A DNA stretch of 64,000 bases from an uncultured Collinsella sp. (GTDB lineage: Bacteria > Actinomycetota > Coriobacteriia > Coriobacteriales > Coriobacteriaceae). Shown here in pieces: positions 61,195 to 64,000 of this stretch (positions within the stretch are counted from its first letter, which is position 1; each line of letters starts with the position of its first letter). The notes below the pieces were generated by a model. That model did not search any database. It had not been told where the DNA came from and worked only from the letters and a program-made list of their open reading frames with translations. The stretch covers positions 62,001 through 126,000 of the forward strand of contig UQKQ01000005.1 in the NCBI GenBank assembly GCA_900541645.1, given 5' to 3'. The position numbers and the translations under genes were made by a program.

Positions 61195-62823
61195 CTAGCC
61201 TCGAACTTCTTCGAGCATCTGCTTTGCGTGGGTCAAGCTTGCCTCGGACTGATCGCCGCTGAGCATGCGGGCGATCTCGGCAGTACGCGCTTCGCCGGTT
61301 ACCTCGTCCAAATGCGTCTGGGGAACATCGCCCGGCTCCTTGCTGACAACATAATGCTTGTCGGCCATGACGGCGACTTGCGCCAAGTGGGTTACGACAA
61401 TCACTTGATGCGTAGTGGCAAGATCGGCCAGCACACCAGCAAGAGCACGAGCCGTGGAGCCGCCGACACCGGCATCGACCTCGTCAAATACCAGTGTGTC
61501 GACGCCGTCAGCATTACCCAAGACCACCTTGCTCGCCAGCATGACGCGGCTGAGCTCGCCGCCCGAGGCAATGCGGCGCAGGGGACGCGGCGTCAAGCCG
61601 ACACCGCTGCGATACAAAAGCTCGTAGCTTGAAGGACCCGCCGGCGTCCACTCGGCGCGCGGAAGATCACGCGACTCCCAAACGAGCTCGGCGCCGCCCA
61701 TCTCCAGGCGCGCCATTTGGCGGCCAACCTCGTGACAAAAACGCGGAGCAGCGGTATTACGCGCACGCTTAAGTGCCTTGGCGGCAGCGAACAGCTCGCG
61801 CTCGGCGCTCCCGAGTGCCTCACGCGCCTTTTTGATCTGTTCATCGCCATCATCGACCAGGGACAGCAGCTCTTGCGAGCGATCGCGCATGGCAAAAACA
61901 TCGTCCATGGTGGGACCCCACTGACGCAACAGGCCCTTGAGGTCGGAATACCGCTCACGCATGCGAGCGAGCTCGCGCGGGTCGAAGGCGACGCCATCGC
62001 GATAGGCACGAAGCTCGTTCGCGCTATCCTCAAGGGAGATGCAGGCATCCGAAAGCGCATCGGCAATGTCGCCCAGTTTGCGATCGACGGTAGCCATACG
62101 GGAAAGCTCTGCCACGGCGCTGTTCACGGCATCGAGCGCTCCACCTTCGGCGGCAAGCGATGCATGGGCATCGTTAGCTGTGGCAACCAGTACCTCGGCA
62201 TGTTCGGAGCGCGGCAGCAGCTCCTCGAGTTCCTCATACTCACCCGGCTTGGGGTCGACCTCGGCGATACGCTCCAGGGCGAAGCGCGCCTCCTCGACGC
62301 GACTCCCCTGCGCGCGTGAGGCTTCCTCCACGCGACGGACCTCCTTGGCAGCCGCACGCGACGCCTGGAAGCAGGCACGGTAACGGTCGAGCGCCTCGAG
62401 CGCAGAGCGACCAGCCCAGGCATCAACCATGGCAACATGATGCGCCGGATCGAGCAGACGCTGATGTTCATGCTGGCCGCACAGATCCATCATCACGCCG
62501 ACGCGCTCGGAGAGCTCGCGCACGCTGGCGATGCGGCCGTCAATCTTGACGCGGCTGCGACCCTCGGCAGAAAGGCTGCGCTGCACGGTAAAGCCCTCCG
62601 TGTCGTGCGGGCCGTCGAACAAGCGCGCCTCGACGCTCGCCAGCGCCTCTCCCTCGCGCACCGTCGACGAATCTGCACGCTCGCCCAAAATGAGCTTGAG
62701 CGCCGAGAGCAGCGCGGTCTTGCCGGCGCCGGTCTCGCCGGTCAAAACCGTTAGGCCCGCACTCGGAACCAACGTCGCCTCGCGAATGAGCGCGATGTTG
62801 GAAACCTGCAGCTCATCGATCAT
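61195..62823 (-). CDS. recN: DNA repair protein RecN
   Basis: SMC-like ATPase acting in double-strand-break repair. The 542-residue protein has Walker A TGETGAGKTALLSALKL near the N-terminus, long coiled-coil segments (about 150-370) and the C-terminal half RIASGGELSRVMLASKVVLG with Walker B TLVFDEVDAGVGG and TATHQVIVVTHLAQVA-type switch (HQVIVVTHLAQVA). ATG 62823 overlaps nadK by 11 bases, with GGAG upstream. The order tlyA-nadK-recN is widely conserved. Confidence 0.95.
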   Translation of the reverse strand: MIDELQVSNIALIREATLVPSAGLTVLTGETGAGKTALLSALKLILGERADSSTVREGEALASVEARLFDGPHDTEGFTVQRSLSAEGRSRVKIDGRIASVRELSERVGVMMDLCGQHEHQRLLDPAHHVAMVDAWAGRSALEALDRYRACFQASRAAAKEVRRVEEASRAQGSRVEEARFALERIAEVDPKPGEYEELEELLPRSEHAEVLVATANDAHASLAAEGGALDAVNSAVAELSRMATVDRKLGDIADALSDACISLEDSANELRAYRDGVAFDPRELARMRERYSDLKGLLRQWGPTMDDVFAMRDRSQELLSLVDDGDEQIKKAREALGSAERELFAAAKALKRARNTAAPRFCHEVGRQMARLEMGGAELVWESRDLPRAEWTPAGPSSYELLYRSGVGLTPRPLRRIASGGELSRVMLASKVVLGNADGVDTLVFDEVDAGVGGSTARALAGVLADLATTHQVIVVTHLAQVAVMADKHYVVSKEPGDVPQTHLDEVTGEARTAEIARMLSGDQSEASLTHAKQMLEEVRG

Positions 62824-63673
62824 GGCGCACTCCATAGAACACGCGGCTCACCGAGTTATAGAAGCTCTCGGGACCGTAATCGAGCAGCAGCACGTCGCCG
62901 GGACCACGGCGCACGGCCACGCTCTCAACGGTGCCATCGCAGGTAATAAACTGTCCATCGATAGCGATCGCCGGAACACTCGGACGGTCATCGGACATAA
63001 AGATCTCGACGACATCACTCGGCGAGGTCAAAAAAGCGCGAGCCTGAATGGTATGCGGAGCGATGGGCACACAGACCATACCCGTGTAATCGGGGCTGAC
63101 AATGGGGCCGCCGGCGGAAAGCGCGTAGCCGGTAGAGCCGGTCGCCGTCGAAACAACGACACCGTCGCCGCGAAGGCGGTCGATATGATGGCCGGACACC
63201 GTGATGTCAAATTCGACCATATCGGACAGGGGGCCGCGCGTAAGTGCCATATCGTTGAGGGCAAACGTGCGCACGACATCCTTCGCGCCGTCTTCGCGCA
63301 CGGACACAATATCCGCGGCGATGGTGGCGCGGCGGCTCACGTGGAGCTCGCCGGACAGAGCATCGCTCACAACCTGCAGAATGTCGCGCTCCTCGGGGCT
63401 CGCAGCAGTTAAAAAGCCCAGGTGACCATAGGAAAGACCGAGGATAGGAATCTCGCGATGGTTGAGGATGCGGGCAGCGCGCAGCAACGTACCGTCGCCG
63501 CCGAGCGTAATGACCAGATCTGAGCCATCAATATCAGGCGTGCTTTGAAGCTTCGATCGCTGGTCGGCAGCCCATGCGACCTCGTAGCCCTGGCGCGAAA
63601 GCCAAAGCTCGAGCATCAGGCCGCTCTCGACCGCCTCTTGCTTGTAGTAATTGGGAACCAGAAAGACCTTCAT
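62813..63673 (-). CDS. nadK: NAD kinase
   Basis: Phosphorylates NAD to NADP. The 286-residue protein shows the GGDGT motif in VITLGGDGTLLRAAR, ALNDMAL, GDGVVVSTATGSTGYALSAGGPIV and a C-terminal GDVLLLDYGPESFYN. ATG 63673 overlaps the tlyA stop (ATGA). It is part of the tlyA-nadK-recN operon. Confidence 0.96.
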   Translation of the reverse strand: MKVFLVPNYYKQEAVESGLMLELWLSRQGYEVAWAADQRSKLQSTPDIDGSDLVITLGGDGTLLRAARILNHREIPILGLSYGHLGFLTAASPEERDILQVVSDALSGELHVSRRATIAADIVSVREDGAKDVVRTFALNDMALTRGPLSDMVEFDITVSGHHIDRLRGDGVVVSTATGSTGYALSAGGPIVSPDYTGMVCVPIAPHTIQARAFLTSPSDVVEIFMSDDRPSVPAIAIDGQFITCDGTVESVAVRRGPGDVLLLDYGPESFYNSVSRVFYGVRHDR

Positions 63674-64000
63674 AGCGTTGCAGCTTTCTCGCTCAAAGCC
63701 GATACCTGGGATTGCAGCTCATCGTCGGTGCGTTCACCAGGGGCAAACCTTCTGCCGTACAGGAAAAACTCAACGTTGCCCTTAGCGCCATGGATGGGCG
63801 ACACGCACACGTCAAGCGGGAACAGGCCCTTGGCGGCAAAAAGCTCAATCGCCGCCACGAGCGTATCGCGGCGGACGGCGGGGTCGGTCACGATACCGCG
63901 CTCGCCCACCAGCGCAGCCGGCGCCTCAAACTGGGGCTTTACGAGCGTGCAGAACGAACCCGAAGGCTTCAGGCACGCCAGCACGGCGTCGATGATATTC
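63670..64000 (-). CDS. tlyA: TlyA-family rRNA (cytidine-2'-O)-methyltransferase, C-terminal part
   Basis: Runs off the right edge, so only the last 109 or so residues are present. The fragment NIIDAVLACLKPSGSFCTLVKPQFEAP, GIVTDPAVRRDTL and SPIHGAKGNVEFFLYGR is characteristic of the FtsJ-like methyltransferase domain of TlyA/hemolysin A. The S4 domain would lie beyond the window. Position upstream of nadK and recN supports the call. Confidence 0.9.
   Translation of the reverse strand, partial: NIIDAVLACLKPSGSFCTLVKPQFEAPAALVGERGIVTDPAVRRDTLVAAIELFAAKGLFPLDVCVSPIHGAKGNVEFFLYGRRFAPGERTDDELQSQVSALSEKAATL

Overview
The window looks like a chromosomal piece of a GC-rich Coriobacteriia member, most like Collinsella. 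The evidence is the GC-rich coding sequence, the glgP-glgC-glgD-glgA glycogen locus, a PTS-based fructose system and many intergenic palindromes. The genus is an inference from gene content; no database search was possible. Coding density is high, and no prophage, integrase or CRISPR array is visible.

Layout. 1-10.4 kb: glycogen and maltodextrin metabolism (glgP cut by the window edge, glgC, glgD, a glgA with a long lysine/alanine-rich tail, and a GH13-GH77 fusion enzyme). 10.5-18.1 kb: a zinc-ribbon protein, then a leftward housekeeping block gltX, priA, def, fmt, rsmB. 18.4-27.1 kb: rightward metK, a one-chain serine dehydratase, a YkuD L,D-transpeptidase and a MacA/MacB-type efflux trio. 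27.15-49.2 kb: a cobalamin island. 49.2-53.1 kb: a TetR regulator, a flippase-like membrane protein, two identical tRNA-Glu genes and a CCA-adding enzyme. 53.3-61.1 kb: a fructose PTS locus (two fruK paralogues, ptsI, ptsH, fruA) with a divergent RpiR-type regulator. 61.2-64 kb: recN, nadK and the start-truncated tlyA.

The cobalamin island is the main accessory region. Seventeen leftward reading frames (cbiF, cbiD, a deleted cbiL, cbiG, cbiH, cbiET, cbiA, cobT, cobU, cobS, a CobU-like/CobC fusion, cbiB, cobD, cbiP, cobO, cbiC, cbiJ) abut or overlap by a few bases and would work as one transcription unit. Diverging from it, a sigma-A-type promoter and a cobalamin riboswitch precede a rightward operon: an exported CbiK-type chelatase, two related lipoproteins (one joined to a periplasmic-binding domain), a FecCD permease and an ATPase. 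A transposase remnant bounds each side: IS21 IstA-like on the left, IS3 OrfB-like on the right. This suggests horizontal acquisition. The cbiL frame keeps its start and its C-terminal third but lacks the methyltransferase core, so the pathway here appears to lack its C20 methylation step.

A second theme is intergenic palindromes. One family with 13-24 bp arms occurs three times. Another occurs twice with a conserved core, a compensatory base-pair change and unrelated but perfectly paired outer arms. Further single palindromes have 15-26 bp arms. Several contain GGGAC/GTCCC. They may be small mobile elements, cis-acting RNA structures, or both.
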